Positions 1 through 8,844 are shown, counted from the first letter of the stretch. The stretch is 27,885 nt of DNA from Bacteroidales bacterium UBA2716 (GCA_002354005.1 DEKS01000010.1:31106-58990), one strand, 5' to 3'. Notes: generated from the sequence alone by a model not told the origin. Made by a program: numbers and translations.

Positions 1-519
1 GGAATCGGCCACGGCCGCCCTTCCCGTTAATGCGCCAAAGAGCTTCACGTACTCCGCCCGCGAGAGCGGATGGCTTTCCAGATGTTCGCTCAGCACCACG
101 GTCCGAATGCCCAGTTCCCGCAATTTGGCCAGATACGGCGGCTCCACCGCACCTACATTATAGGTTAGGAAAAGGTCCGGACGGGCCCTGACGATGGCCT
201 CGTAATCCAGCGCAGCATCGTACCCTACCTCCACGGCCCGGGGCGGGCGTTCGCCCAGAAAAGCCATGCCGGACACGCCCACAACGGTGGAATCCGCGCC
301 GATGGCATGGAGAAAGCCTACGTAGGAACTGGACATGCACACCAGCGCGCGGAAAGGGCCTTGCAAGGTGTCCACGGCGCCGCCCGGCGCACGAACGAGC
401 ACCTTGCCACGCTCCAGGCTGAACCAGCGGGCATATTCCATGTTCATTTCTCCCTGCCCTGCGGGACTTGCACACGAGAGCGTCAGAAGAAAAAGCACGA
501 TGAAGCCAAACTGTCTCAT
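1..519 (-). CDS. ABC transporter substrate-binding lipoprotein, BtuF/FepB-like (partial, 3' end outside window)
   Basis: I translated this frame by hand. It opens at ATG 519 and stays open for 173 codons to the window edge. The product starts with a lipoprotein signal (MRQFGFIVLFLLTLSC, Cys16). It continues into a class III periplasmic binding fold: a 'MSSSYVGFLHAIGA' segment, then 'VVGVSGM', 'RPDLFLTYN' and 'LRELGIRTVVLSEHLESHPL'. This order is typical of the helical-backbone metal receptor family that delivers cobalamin, heme or iron-siderophore complexes to an ABC importer in the inner membrane. The ligand cannot be read from the sequence. The gene lies just after the terminator of the large operon and has its own -7 box, so it is probably a separate unit; the ABC permease and ATPase would be expected past the left edge. 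Confident about the family, not about the substrate. Confidence 0.8.
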   Translation of the reverse strand, partial: MRQFGFIVLFLLTLSCASPAGQGEMNMEYARWFSLERGKVLVRAPGGAVDTLQGPFRALVCMSSSYVGFLHAIGADSTVVGVSGMAFLGERPPRAVEVGYDAALDYEAIVRARPDLFLTYNVGAVEPPYLAKLRELGIRTVVLSEHLESHPLSRAEYVKLFGALTGRAAVADS

Positions 520-525
520 AGTCTG

Positions 526-533
526 CAAAGGTA
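526..533 (-). promoter_or_regulatory. Putative -7 box of the BtuF-like gene
   Basis: The minus strand reads TACCTTTG, matching the Bacteroidota -7 consensus TAnnTTTG, only six bases upstream of ATG 519. The transcript would be leaderless or nearly so. No good -33 TTTG is visible at the usual 19-base spacing because the terminator of the upstream operon occupies that place. This is a consensus match only. Confidence 0.4.
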
Positions 534-534
534 C

Positions 535-574
535 GAAAAAAGTCACAGGTTAGCACGGACAGCCGACCTGTGAC
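535..574 (-). terminator. Rho-independent terminator of the 25-kb operon
   Basis: A perfect 9-bp inverted repeat (542-550 and 566-574; GTCACAGGT / ACCTGTGAC on the minus strand) has a 15-base loop. On the minus strand it is followed at once by a run of six T. It lies 21 bases past the stop codon of the organophosphate antiporter gene (596), which is where the long operon should end. Confidence 0.8.
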
Positions 575-595
575 ATGGCGTTATGAGGGCCGAAA

Positions 596-1969
596 CTAAA
601 TTTGCTGCACTTTCCGCTTCCAGTTCAGCAGCGGAAGCAGGAAAGAGATAACGGCGGCACCCAACCAGAAAATACTCACATAGGTGAAGTCATGGGTGCC
701 TGCATCCCCGCTGTCCATGAGCAGGCCGGTTACAATGTTCTGCAGACCGGCAGCAGCATAAGACGCAATGCCCACAATACCCAGGGCGGCACCGGAAGCT
801 TTCCGCGGCACAAGGTCGATGGCCATAAGCCCGCCCAGGAAAGAGATGAGCACGCCTATGGCAATGCCGAACAGCACCATAGCCACGATGTTCACCCACT
901 TTGCCGGTCCACCGTACAGGAACAGCGCCAGGGCCACAGCCTCCAGGACGCCGGCCACAAAAGCCGGATAGCGGCGGTCACCCTTGAAGATGACATCCGA
1001 CAGCCAGCCGGACACCACCGTGCCGATAATGCCGAAAACGGGATTGATACCGATAACGGTAGCCGCTTCGGCCAGGCTATATCCCTTGGCTTCCTGCAAA
1101 AAGATGGTACCCCACTCGTTTATAGCGTATCGGCTCATATACATGAACGCACTGGCGGCAGCCAGAATCCAAACGCCGGGGTTCTTGATCACCATTTTCT
1201 GCATCTGCTTGGTTTCCAGGCGTTTTCTCTTCTTTTCCTCCGCCGCGGCCAAATGCATATTGCCGCTCTCCCTGTCGTATTCTTCCTGGGTCATCTCGCC
1301 CGAGAGCACCTCAATGGCGGGAAGTCCCTTGGCCTCCGGGGAGTCGTGGAAGAAAAGCAGTACCAGAACAAGGCCGACAATGCCGCCCAGCGCAGCGCCA
1401 AAGAAGCCCCACTTCCAACCGAAGGCGGCCACGATAGAGCCCACGAAGATGAAGGAAAGCCCCTCGCCTATATTATGGGAGGCGCTGAAAATGCCGTAGA
1501 ACGTTCCCCTTACCTTCAGCGGCATCCACCGGGACAGGGCGACAATGCAGGCGGGAGCGCCCATGGACTGTGCCCAGCCGTTCAGCGCCCAGAGGACGCA
1601 GAAACTCAGAAAGAGCAGGGAATTGGCGATACCGCCGTTCAGCGCGCTCACGCCCAGCACGCCCATGGCAAAGTTCATGGCCACGGAAATGAGGATGCCC
1701 ATAGCCATGAAACGCTTGATGTTGGCACTGTCGGCCAGGAAACCATTCACCAGTTTTCCTACAGCGTATGTCCAATACAGGCAGGCGCCAATCACACCCA
1801 GCTGGGTGGCACTGAGCAGGCCCGCGTCTATGAGCGGCTGCTTCATCACCCCCATGGACAGGCGGCACACATAGTACAGCGCATAGCCCAGGGTGGCGGC
1901 CACAAAAGTCTGCATCCGCTGACGTTTGTAGGCTTTCAACACCTTTTGATTCGATAAAGATTCAGCCAT
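596..1969 (-). CDS. MFS organophosphate:phosphate antiporter (GlpT/UhpT-like, OPA family)
   Basis: This 457-aa inner-membrane protein has about twelve hydrophobic segments and a charged central loop near residues 205-260, as in the organophosphate:phosphate antiporters. The family swaps inorganic phosphate for glycerol-3-phosphate, hexose-6-phosphate or a related compound. Two Arg residues align by motif with the phosphate-binding pair of E. coli GlpT (R45 and R269): Arg36 in 'YYVCRLSMG' and Arg280 in 'MSRYAINEWG'. The length is normal for the family. It is the last gene of the long operon, 5 bases after the EEP gene, and its product would be the entry point for phosphorylated breakdown products. 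Glycerol-3-phosphate is the favoured substrate because the first gene of the operon encodes a glycerophosphodiesterase, but a hexose phosphate is equally allowed by the sequence. Confidence 0.85.
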   Translation of the reverse strand: MAESLSNQKVLKAYKRQRMQTFVAATLGYALYYVCRLSMGVMKQPLIDAGLLSATQLGVIGACLYWTYAVGKLVNGFLADSANIKRFMAMGILISVAMNFAMGVLGVSALNGGIANSLLFLSFCVLWALNGWAQSMGAPACIVALSRWMPLKVRGTFYGIFSASHNIGEGLSFIFVGSIVAAFGWKWGFFGAALGGIVGLVLVLLFFHDSPEAKGLPAIEVLSGEMTQEEYDRESGNMHLAAAEEKKRKRLETKQMQKMVIKNPGVWILAAASAFMYMSRYAINEWGTIFLQEAKGYSLAEAATVIGINPVFGIIGTVVSGWLSDVIFKGDRRYPAFVAGVLEAVALALFLYGGPAKWVNIVAMVLFGIAIGVLISFLGGLMAIDLVPRKASGAALGIVGIASYAAAGLQNIVTGLLMDSGDAGTHDFTYVSIFWLGAAVISFLLPLLNWKRKVQQI

Positions 1970-1974
1970 TTGAC

Positions 1975-2934
1975 TCAGGGTTTAAGGGTGACAAAAACGG
2001 GAAAATGGTCGGAGGGATGGCAGAAGTTGTGGATGTCCTTTCCACGGGGATCCCGGTAGCAGTCTGCAAATCCCTCACGGAGAACGCGCGCCGAGGTCAC
2101 CTTCCGGAAAAGGGCCGGTGTCACGTACACCATGTCAATTCGTCTTCCCGAAACGGTAGTCTTCTGGAAATCGCCGGGATAGAACTTCTCGATGACATCT
2201 ATGTACGGCGTATGGTTCCGTACATAGTCATGCACCAGGAAAGCGGGATCCTCCGCGCTCATCCGGTAATGGAAATTATCCACGGACGAGAGGGCGTTGA
2301 AATCCCCTGCCATCAGCCACAAGCGGTCTTTGGCAGCGGAATCCGTGCCGATGGTCTCCTCGCAGATGTACTGCATTTCACGGGCGCGGAAGCGGTCTCC
2401 GCCATGCGCGGCGGCATCGGCCTTCTGGTCCTGTGCCAGATAGGCGTACTTCTGGGGCCAGGTGTGCAGGGTTACCACGTTCAGTTCCTTTCCGCCGGGC
2501 AGTTCCACCACCGCCCAGCCGGCACCGTGGGCCACTATAATGTCGCTTCCGTTGCCGGTAATGCGCTTGACGATGCGCAGGGGGTACTTGGACGTGATTA
2601 CCTGGGGGAAAGTGTCGCGCTTGCCGCACACCAGCGTGTAAGGATGGCCGTAGCGGGCGGCCAGCAGGTCCCAGTTCCAGGGAAGATACTGTTCCTCCGG
2701 CATCTGCATTTTCTCGGCCGTCCCGGTTTTGTAGCGGGATTCAGCCTCGGTCCATATGCAGATGTCGGGGTCCAGTTCCTGCACAAAGGCAACAAAGTTT
2801 TCATAGTTGTTGCCCTGGTCATGCCACATGCCGTTCTGGATATTCCAGTACAGCACTTTCACGTCCTTACCCTGCCCCCAAACACAGGAGGACAGGGTAA
2901 GAAGGAAAGTAAACAGAGTCAGAAGGCGCCTCAT
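1975..2934 (-). CDS. Secreted endonuclease/exonuclease/phosphatase (EEP) family phosphodiesterase
   Basis: This 319-aa protein has a lipoprotein signal (FLLTLSSC, Cys17) followed almost at once by a complete EEP fold. Visible catalytic motifs in order are 'LYWNIQNG' (Asn31), 'WTEAES' near residue 63 (metal-binding Glu), 'VVTLHTW' (His), 'AGDFNAL' near 210 (Asp, Asn), 'RRIDMVY' (Asp) and 'HPSDHFP' near 309 (Asp-His pair). The EEP superfamily includes DNase I-like nucleases, sphingomyelinases and inositol phosphatases, so only a metal-dependent phosphodiester or phosphomonoester cleavage can be claimed. The protein is clearly paralogous to the C-terminal domain of the 1082-aa protein at 17332-20580: both share 'WNIQNGMW.DQGNNY.NFVAFV', 'TDSFPQ/RDTFPQ' and 'TSKYP'. 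Its ATG overlaps the stop of the upstream GLUG lipoprotein gene by 4 bases (ATGA), which supports coupled translation. Confidence 0.85.
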   Translation of the reverse strand: MRRLLTLFTFLLTLSSCVWGQGKDVKVLYWNIQNGMWHDQGNNYENFVAFVQELDPDICIWTEAESRYKTGTAEKMQMPEEQYLPWNWDLLAARYGHPYTLVCGKRDTFPQVITSKYPLRIVKRITGNGSDIIVAHGAGWAVVELPGGKELNVVTLHTWPQKYAYLAQDQKADAAAHGGDRFRAREMQYICEETIGTDSAAKDRLWLMAGDFNALSSVDNFHYRMSAEDPAFLVHDYVRNHTPYIDVIEKFYPGDFQKTTVSGRRIDMVYVTPALFRKVTSARVLREGFADCYRDPRGKDIHNFCHPSDHFPVFVTLKP

Positions 2935-4544
2935 TGTGCAGGGGCCACATAGGTGAGGCCTTCGGCCCGGTCGTAGTTGCCGCCGCCGATGTACTCCAGG
3001 AAGTTGCCGGCATTGATGTCAAACACACTGCCGCCGACCATGCCCAGCGTACCGCTCACAATCACGTCCTTGAAATAGGCAAACTTGGAGAAGTTGGCTA
3101 CCAGGAGGCCACGGCCGTTGGTCGATTCGTTGCCCGTACGGATGTTGCCGTAGTTGCCGCCGCCTTCCACGGTGCAGGAGTTGTCGTTCAGCAGGGCGAC
3201 CATGCCGGCCGTCGTGGTATTGTTGGCCGTAGTGGTCACATCGCCGTAGTTGATGCAGTTAATCATGCTGCAATCCAGGTTCAGCAAGGATACCAGGTTG
3301 CCCACACGGCCATTGACGAAGTTATTCTCCTGGCTGGCGTAGTTGGTGCAGTCCTTGATGATGGTGGCGTTATTGGCCGTGGCGAGCAAGCCGCTGCATC
3401 GACCCTGGTCGGCTTTAATGGTACCGCGGACCACGCAGTTCTCGATGGTGGTACGGGCCGCGGTCTTGTCACCGGTCGAGAAGCCGGCGATACCGCCGAA
3501 CATGGGACCGCTGGCGCCGTTCTTGGTATTCTCACCACCGTTACCGCTTACCGCAATCTCCACTTCGCAGTCTCTGATGGCGCTTTCCATGACCTCGCCC
3601 TCAATGGTGCAGCAATATACGAAACCGGCAATACCGCCCACGGCGAAACGTTTGTTGTCGGTCTTGGTTCCTTCGATCTTGATGGTGGCCTTCACCTTCA
3701 CATTCTCGATGGTGGAAGCATACACCGTACCCGCAAGGACACCGGCGTCGCCGACAGCCTCGCCGCCAACGGTGAAATCGGCCTCCAGGGTCAGGTTCTT
3801 CACGGTTGAGCGGGAAATGGCCCCAAAGAAGCCGAATGTTCCGCCGTCGGCGATATCGGTCTTGGAGACCTTGAAGCCCTTGATGGTATGACCGCCGCCG
3901 TTGAATACGCCCCGGAAGTAGTTTCCTTCGGGAGCCGAGGCATTGTTTACGTTTCCGGACTTCTCCACGTTGCCGATGGGAACCCACTCGCTCAGGTCGA
4001 ACTCGCTCAGGTCCAGGTCGGCGAGGAGCTCAATCTCCTGCTGCGCATTGTACCAGCGATGGACAGGGTCGCCGTTGTTGTATGCCGCCACGAAATCCAT
4101 GAATTCGTCCTCGTCGGGAATACCGCCGATGGAAGCGTCCGGGTCAATGTAACCCACGTGGCCCAGCTGACTCACCGGAATCACCAGGGAGGTCATGCCG
4201 CCGGAGAACTTGACTTCGCCGGTACGGGGTGCGGTATCCGTACTCTCATTTTTGTAGTTGGACTGGATGGTGAGCGTAACTACGGTGGACCGACCGCCGC
4301 CGACACCCATGTTGGGCTCGATGGTAATCCAGTCCGGAGTCTGGGCAATCCAGTAAGGTGCATCCGTCGTTACCACAAGCGTCTGGGTACCCGGATTGTT
4401 CGCCGCCACTTCCGAGATATTGGAGATATCCGAGGAAATGGTATAGGTCTTTGTTTGTTCCTGTTTATTGCAGGAAAGCGCCACGCTGGCCCCGGCCAGG
4501 AGCAAGACAAGGCATTTGTGCAAGGTTTTCATATTTCGATTCAT
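2931..4544 (-). CDS. BACON-GLUG surface lipoprotein, no catalytic domain
   Basis: This 537-aa lipoprotein has lipobox 'VALSC' (Cys25) followed by NKQEQ. Residues about 55-130 look like a BACON domain: an aromatic-rich 'APYWIAQTPDWITI' segment, then a beta-rich stretch ending 'LVIPVSQLG'. Residues about 150-535 form a GLUG-type beta-helix, with the recurring 'WVPIGN', 'FRGVFNGGGHTIKGF' and 'GGIAGF...IENC' elements. No active-site motif is visible, so a binding or adhesin role at the cell surface is the best guess. The last 150 residues closely match the C-terminus of the 739-aa protein at 14914-17133 (shared 'GMVAL', 'GGGNYGN', 'YVAP'). ATG 4544 directly abuts the stop of the upstream gene; an alternative ATG four codons in (4532) gives a more usual signal peptide and may be the true start. 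Confidence 0.8.
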   Translation of the reverse strand: MNRNMKTLHKCLVLLLAGASVALSCNKQEQTKTYTISSDISNISEVAANNPGTQTLVVTTDAPYWIAQTPDWITIEPNMGVGGGRSTVVTLTIQSNYKNESTDTAPRTGEVKFSGGMTSLVIPVSQLGHVGYIDPDASIGGIPDEDEFMDFVAAYNNGDPVHRWYNAQQEIELLADLDLSEFDLSEWVPIGNVEKSGNVNNASAPEGNYFRGVFNGGGHTIKGFKVSKTDIADGGTFGFFGAISRSTVKNLTLEADFTVGGEAVGDAGVLAGTVYASTIENVKVKATIKIEGTKTDNKRFAVGGIAGFVYCCTIEGEVMESAIRDCEVEIAVSGNGGENTKNGASGPMFGGIAGFSTGDKTAARTTIENCVVRGTIKADQGRCSGLLATANNATIIKDCTNYASQENNFVNGRVGNLVSLLNLDCSMINCINYGDVTTTANNTTTAGMVALLNDNSCTVEGGGNYGNIRTGNESTNGRGLLVANFSKFAYFKDVIVSGTLGMVGGSVFDINAGNFLEYIGGGNYDRAEGLTYVAPAQ

Positions 4545-7019
4545 CTATTTTTCTCTGATAAGTATGTAGGAGAGGCAACTGCGCTCACCCCTGGAGTCCG
4601 AAGGCTGGTTCACCACGGAGCCCTTGGAGCCGTCCCAGAGCCATACCGTGGAACTGCCGCCGCCGTCCAGACGGGTGATATTTGCGCCGCCCAGTTTCTT
4701 TCCGATGCGGAACATCTCATACGCCTTCACGCCCATGCCGTTCCAGCCTTTTCGGCCATCCACTTCCACCAACCAGAGCTTGCTTCCGTCGGCCGACACG
4801 ACAGGGAAGGTCATGGGGTCGTATTTGGTAAGCGGAGCAGCGCTGGAGGGAATGGTCTGGGTACGGTCCTCGCCGTCCACCATGAATTCGTACATGGTGG
4901 AATCCAGCATGAGCATGGGTTTGGAGCTGTCGCCGTTTATGGAAATGGTGCAGGACAGTTCGATGGTATCACCCTCCTTCACCGCGTCGGCCCACTCCTT
5001 TGCCGGTGTGCCGGAAAGGGCGATGCCCACCCGGCCGGCCTGCGTGATGTAAGGCGGCGATACGCTCTTCAGGCGTCCGTCGTGGATGGAGACCACCTTG
5101 GCCTGGGCATAGCCGGCATTCACCTTCATCGGGGAGCCCGTGTACTCGCAGACAACATACAGTACGTTGGGCGCTAGCGGATTGGTGAGCGACGGCGTGC
5201 TGGCATAGGGCGTCTGCACATAGTGCCTGTCGTAAAGGTTGATGGGAGACACCGAAGGACTGGCATGGCGCAGAGTGGTGTCGTTCACGCTGTAGAAGTT
5301 GTACTCCTTGGCAGCGGTCTTCACCTTCCCGGTGAATACCTTCTTGCCGCAGGCGGCCGTACCGTCCGCATAAAAAGCAAAACCCCATGCGTGATTCACG
5401 GCCGATTTCACCAGCGCCGGATTGTTGATATACACCGGCTCGCCGTTTTCCACATGGAAACCGCGCGAAATGCCGTGATTGGAGTCGAAGAAGCAGGCGT
5501 TGACGCCATACAGAATCTTCTCCCCGGCCGCACGACGACGGTTGCACACGTCGGAAAGTCTTTCCCGCAGTTTGAAACCGTTGTTGTTGTTATTGTTCCC
5601 GTTGGGATTGGGAATCATGTCACCGGCCAGCGCCCCCACAACCTCCACGTTGCCGTTTTTCAGGTCCACTTCCACCACGTGCATGGTGCGCGGAACATGG
5701 GTGAAGCTGTACTTGGTGTACACCGCACCGGGAGCCAGTTCCCGGGTTTCTTCCACCGTCCAGTCGTAGTAGGCGTCCAGTGTCCAGTCCACCTGGTTGT
5801 TCTTGCCCGGATGAAGCGTCTCGTCATCATAGAGATTGAAGTTGTTCACCGGGTCCGCCACGGCGTTCACCAGCATGGCCGGATGCTCCTTGTCGCCCAC
5901 AAATCCATAACCGCTGTTGCCGAAAAAGTTCTCGGCGGTCAGGTTGAAAGAGCAACCCCAGGCCGGTCCCAGCTTCCTGTCGGCCGAATAGGGACCCAGG
6001 ATGGCGCCGTTGTTCACGCAACGGGCCACGGTTCCCATATTGTACCCAACAAATCCACCTTCGCGGCAGGCGGTGGCTACGCTGATGTCGCCGTTGTTGA
6101 CACAGCCCTTGGCATTGGTGTCTCCGCCCAGGAAGCAGTTGGCATCCGTTCGGCCGGCAATGCCGCCCACGAACACGTTGTTTCCGGAAGAGAAACTGCC
6201 GTCCAGGGTAATGGACACGTTGTTGGTAACGCTTTCCAGCGTGGCCCCCATGGCGCGTCCCACGATGCCACCGACAGAAACTTGGCCGGAAGGGGCGCCC
6301 TTGAAGACAGCCTTGCTGCCGCTTTCGCCCACATTGAGGCGGCGGATGGTAGCCCCGTTCACGCAGCCGAAGAGACCGGCGTCCGGGTACTTGTCCAAAT
6401 CCACCGTCCAGGCAATGTTCCTGATGGTGCAACGGGAACCGTCCACATTGTACGTCAACGGAGCGGAAGCCGTGCCGATGGGCACCCATTCCTTGATGGA
6501 AGAGGCGTCGATGTCGGCGGTGAACTTGACTTCTCCGTCCACCAGATACTGGTTGATGGAGTAGCCGGCCTCACCATTCACGGCCCGGGCGAAGCCCAGC
6601 AGGTCCTCCGCCGAGCCGATTCCGCGTTTTACGGCACCGCCGCCGGCGGCCTGCTTCAGGGTGATGTCGGCCTTCTTGCCATCCAGGGAGGAAACGGTGA
6701 CCACTCCCGTACGCTCGGAAGTCTCCTTGTTTTCCTCCACCGAAACGGTAAGGGTGGCGCTCTGGGTGGCAGAGCCCTTGCCGGAAGCGGAAGTCATCTT
6801 GATCCAGGCTACCGAACTTCTGGCATACCAGTCACTTGAAGACAGTACGGTAAAAGTTTTGTTTTCTCCCAGGGCAATCACCTCCGCGGAAGTTGGCGTC
6901 ACGGTAAACGTTGCCTCAGGCACCGGCTTCTCTCCCCCGCCGCAAGCGGCGAGGAAGATGGCCGAAAACCAAATAACAACACTATGTGCCAAGTACTTAT
7001 TCATTGGTGGTCGTATCAT
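4545..7019 (-). CDS. Phosphodiester glycosidase (NAGPA-type) lipoprotein with BACON and GLUG domains
   Basis: This 824-aa lipoprotein has lipobox 'FLAAC'. It contains, in order: a BACON domain (about 36-128: 'WYARSSVAWIKMT', 'RTGVVTVSS', ending in Q); a GLUG beta-helix region (about 135-400); and a phosphodiester glycosidase domain (about 430-820). The last is recognised by 'LYGVNACFFD' near residue 503, a glycine-rich 'ITRLDGGGSSTVWL' near 786, and the general NAGPA/DUF2233 layout. NAGPA-family enzymes hydrolyse the bond between a sugar C1 and a phosphodiester, releasing the sugar and leaving the phosphomonoester; mammalian NAGPA does this on GlcNAc-1-phospho-mannose. A run of six Asn (GNNNNNNG) lies just before the catalytic core. 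The start could be ATG 7019 or ATG 7004; 7004 gives a conventional signal peptide (MNKYLAHSVV) and a smaller overlap with susD. Confidence 0.83.
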   Translation of the reverse strand: MIRPPMNKYLAHSVVIWFSAIFLAACGGGEKPVPEATFTVTPTSAEVIALGENKTFTVLSSSDWYARSSVAWIKMTSASGKGSATQSATLTVSVEENKETSERTGVVTVSSLDGKKADITLKQAAGGGAVKRGIGSAEDLLGFARAVNGEAGYSINQYLVDGEVKFTADIDASSIKEWVPIGTASAPLTYNVDGSRCTIRNIAWTVDLDKYPDAGLFGCVNGATIRRLNVGESGSKAVFKGAPSGQVSVGGIVGRAMGATLESVTNNVSITLDGSFSSGNNVFVGGIAGRTDANCFLGGDTNAKGCVNNGDISVATACREGGFVGYNMGTVARCVNNGAILGPYSADRKLGPAWGCSFNLTAENFFGNSGYGFVGDKEHPAMLVNAVADPVNNFNLYDDETLHPGKNNQVDWTLDAYYDWTVEETRELAPGAVYTKYSFTHVPRTMHVVEVDLKNGNVEVVGALAGDMIPNPNGNNNNNNGFKLRERLSDVCNRRRAAGEKILYGVNACFFDSNHGISRGFHVENGEPVYINNPALVKSAVNHAWGFAFYADGTAACGKKVFTGKVKTAAKEYNFYSVNDTTLRHASPSVSPINLYDRHYVQTPYASTPSLTNPLAPNVLYVVCEYTGSPMKVNAGYAQAKVVSIHDGRLKSVSPPYITQAGRVGIALSGTPAKEWADAVKEGDTIELSCTISINGDSSKPMLMLDSTMYEFMVDGEDRTQTIPSSAAPLTKYDPMTFPVVSADGSKLWLVEVDGRKGWNGMGVKAYEMFRIGKKLGGANITRLDGGGSSTVWLWDGSKGSVVNQPSDSRGERSCLSYILIREK

Positions 7020-8838
7020 AACCGTCGTCCCATCCCGGATTCTGCGTCAGAGCGCCGCCGGTCACGGAACGTTCGTTCACCGGAATAGGCCACAGATAAT
7101 CACGGCCTTCGTCCCAGACATAATCTTCGCTGGCATAGAACGTAAGGAAGCCGTGGTCGCCCTCGGAGAGCGTTGTGGTACTGCCGATTTCGATATGGTT
7201 GACAGCCTTCACGGAAGTAGCCGGTTTCTCACCCTGATACAGGAGGAGGTCCATCGTGCCGTCACCGTCCATGTCATACTCGCCAAGGCCGGGGAAATAG
7301 CAACCGCCGAAACCACCTACGCTCTTGGGCGTGAGCCATTTGCCTTCACCCCAGCGCAGCAGGTCCCACTGACGGAAACCTTCGGCGATGAGTTCCACGG
7401 TGCGTTCACGGCGCACTTCCAGGATGGCGGCTTTCTGGGTTCCCCTGGCATTGGGATAGTACTGCTCCATCAGCGGGTCCGGGGTGGTGGGAACCGTACC
7501 CATGGCAGGCATGCCCACGCGGGCGCGGATGACGTCGATGGTGGCAGCCACGTCGGAATCGGTCAGTTCGCCCAGTTCGGCTTTGGCCTCGGCGTAGTTA
7601 AGCAGCACCTCGGCATAGCGGAACATCGGGAAATCCGTCGTGGACGTGGTAGCCGTCTCGTGCGAAGAGTCGGAAATGTATTTGATGACGCGGTAGCCGT
7701 TGAAGGTGCGGTCGAAGGCCAGTTCTTCATGTTCTGTTCCGTCAATCGCCTTGTAGGAAGGACCGTGCAGGGTCTGGGCCATACGCGGGTCGCGGTCGGT
7801 GAAAGCGTCCTTGTACGAAAGGGTTTCCCAACCGGCGCGTTCCTGAATCGGCGTACCGTCGCTCTGCAGGTAATGGTTTACCAGGCGGGTAGTGGCGCTC
7901 ATGCGCTTGGACTTGAAGTCGAACTGGATACCGTGACGGACCAGGACGTCCACGCTGTAACGGCGCGAAAGGATGGTTTCATCCGGTTCCGCATCTTCCA
8001 GGAGGAAGTATTCCCGGTAGCTGGCGTCAACCGCCTTTCTGGCCAGGCCCAGCGTATTTCCCTTGTACAGGGAACGCTTGCCCAGGAGTTTTCCGGCGGC
8101 ATCGACGGCCTGACGGAGGAAATACTCGGAGGAGATGGTCACGTCGCCGAAGGTCTGCTCGTCCTGCGGGACGAAGGGCGTGCCGGCGTGGTACTTGCGG
8201 AACGTTCCCTCAAACAGGGCGATGCGGGCCTTGAGGGCCAGCGCGGCGTCCTTGGAAACGTGGTACAGCGGTGAAGAGGCCCACTTCTCGGGTAACCGCT
8301 CGTAAGCCTTGTCCAGGTCCTGCATGCACATGAGCATCACATAACCGCGCGGGTCACGAGGCTTCTTGAGGTCTTCCGTATCGTTGGAGCCAAGCACATG
8401 GTCGTACCAGGGCACGTCACCATACACGCGGACCTTTTTGTAATAGTAAAGGGCACGGAAATAGTAAGCCACGCCGTCGTACATGTTCTTGACGTTTTCG
8501 TCCGTGCAACGGTTGTTCTCCAGGAGATAGTTGATATCCCGAAGCGGCGCCCAGGTATCCGAATCCCATTTGCTGCTGGGATTGCGGGTTCCCTTCTGGA
8601 TGGCTTCCAGGCTGGTGGCGCCCACAATGTCGTCGGCCGTGAGCTCGGCCAGGCTTTCGGCCGAATTGAAGTTTCTGCTGTAGAAACGATTGGCCCAAAG
8701 GTCCAGCTCGGCCCTGGAGGAGAAGAAGGTGTCAGGAGACAGTTTCGTCTCCGGGGTCTTGGTCAGGAAGTCCTGACAGGATGCGGCGCTGACAGCGGCC
8801 GCCACGACAGATATGAGAAATATAATCTTCTTTTTCAT
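6997..8838 (-). CDS. SusD/RagB-family nutrient-binding outer membrane lipoprotein
   Basis: This 613-aa lipoprotein has lipobox 'SAASC' (Cys21) followed by the very common SusD start 'QDFLTKTPE'. It has the helical repeats of the family: 'LRDINYLLENN', 'AYYFRALYYYKKVRVYGDVPW', 'AALALKARIALFEG', and near the C-terminus 'MFRYAEVLLNYAEAKAELG', 'IRARVGMP' and 'ILEVRRERTVELIAEGFRQWDLLRWG'. SusD proteins sit on the cell surface as a lid over the SusC channel and help deliver a ligand. The length is at the long end of normal. The gene follows susC by 6 bases and overlaps the phosphodiester glycosidase gene by up to 23 bases. Substrate specificity cannot be read from the sequence; it is inferred from the enzyme genes around it. 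Confidence 0.95.
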   Translation of the reverse strand: MKKKIIFLISVVAAAVSAASCQDFLTKTPETKLSPDTFFSSRAELDLWANRFYSRNFNSAESLAELTADDIVGATSLEAIQKGTRNPSSKWDSDTWAPLRDINYLLENNRCTDENVKNMYDGVAYYFRALYYYKKVRVYGDVPWYDHVLGSNDTEDLKKPRDPRGYVMLMCMQDLDKAYERLPEKWASSPLYHVSKDAALALKARIALFEGTFRKYHAGTPFVPQDEQTFGDVTISSEYFLRQAVDAAGKLLGKRSLYKGNTLGLARKAVDASYREYFLLEDAEPDETILSRRYSVDVLVRHGIQFDFKSKRMSATTRLVNHYLQSDGTPIQERAGWETLSYKDAFTDRDPRMAQTLHGPSYKAIDGTEHEELAFDRTFNGYRVIKYISDSSHETATTSTTDFPMFRYAEVLLNYAEAKAELGELTDSDVAATIDVIRARVGMPAMGTVPTTPDPLMEQYYPNARGTQKAAILEVRRERTVELIAEGFRQWDLLRWGEGKWLTPKSVGGFGGCYFPGLGEYDMDGDGTMDLLLYQGEKPATSVKAVNHIEIGSTTTLSEGDHGFLTFYASEDYVWDEGRDYLWPIPVNERSVTGGALTQNPGWDDGYDTTTNE

Positions 8839-8844
8839 ACGGCA

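Noticed and set aside
158..556. 132-codon minus-strand frame overlapping the BtuF-like gene.
   Set aside because: Its Arg/Gly-rich translation is a frame shadow. The frame from ATG 519 gives a signal peptide and a recognisable binding-protein fold.
602..1957. 451-codon plus-strand frame opposite the antiporter gene, and similar plus-strand frames at 5223-6839, 6661-8274, 14353-16119 and 21001-23016.
   Set aside because: All mirror real minus-strand genes and show no family motifs or own promoters.
1975..2934. Reading the EEP proteins as DNA nucleases of a defence or DNA-uptake system.
   Set aside because: Signal peptides, the SusCD context and the GDPD/NAGPA/antiporter neighbours fit nutrient use better, although DNase activity cannot be excluded from motifs alone.
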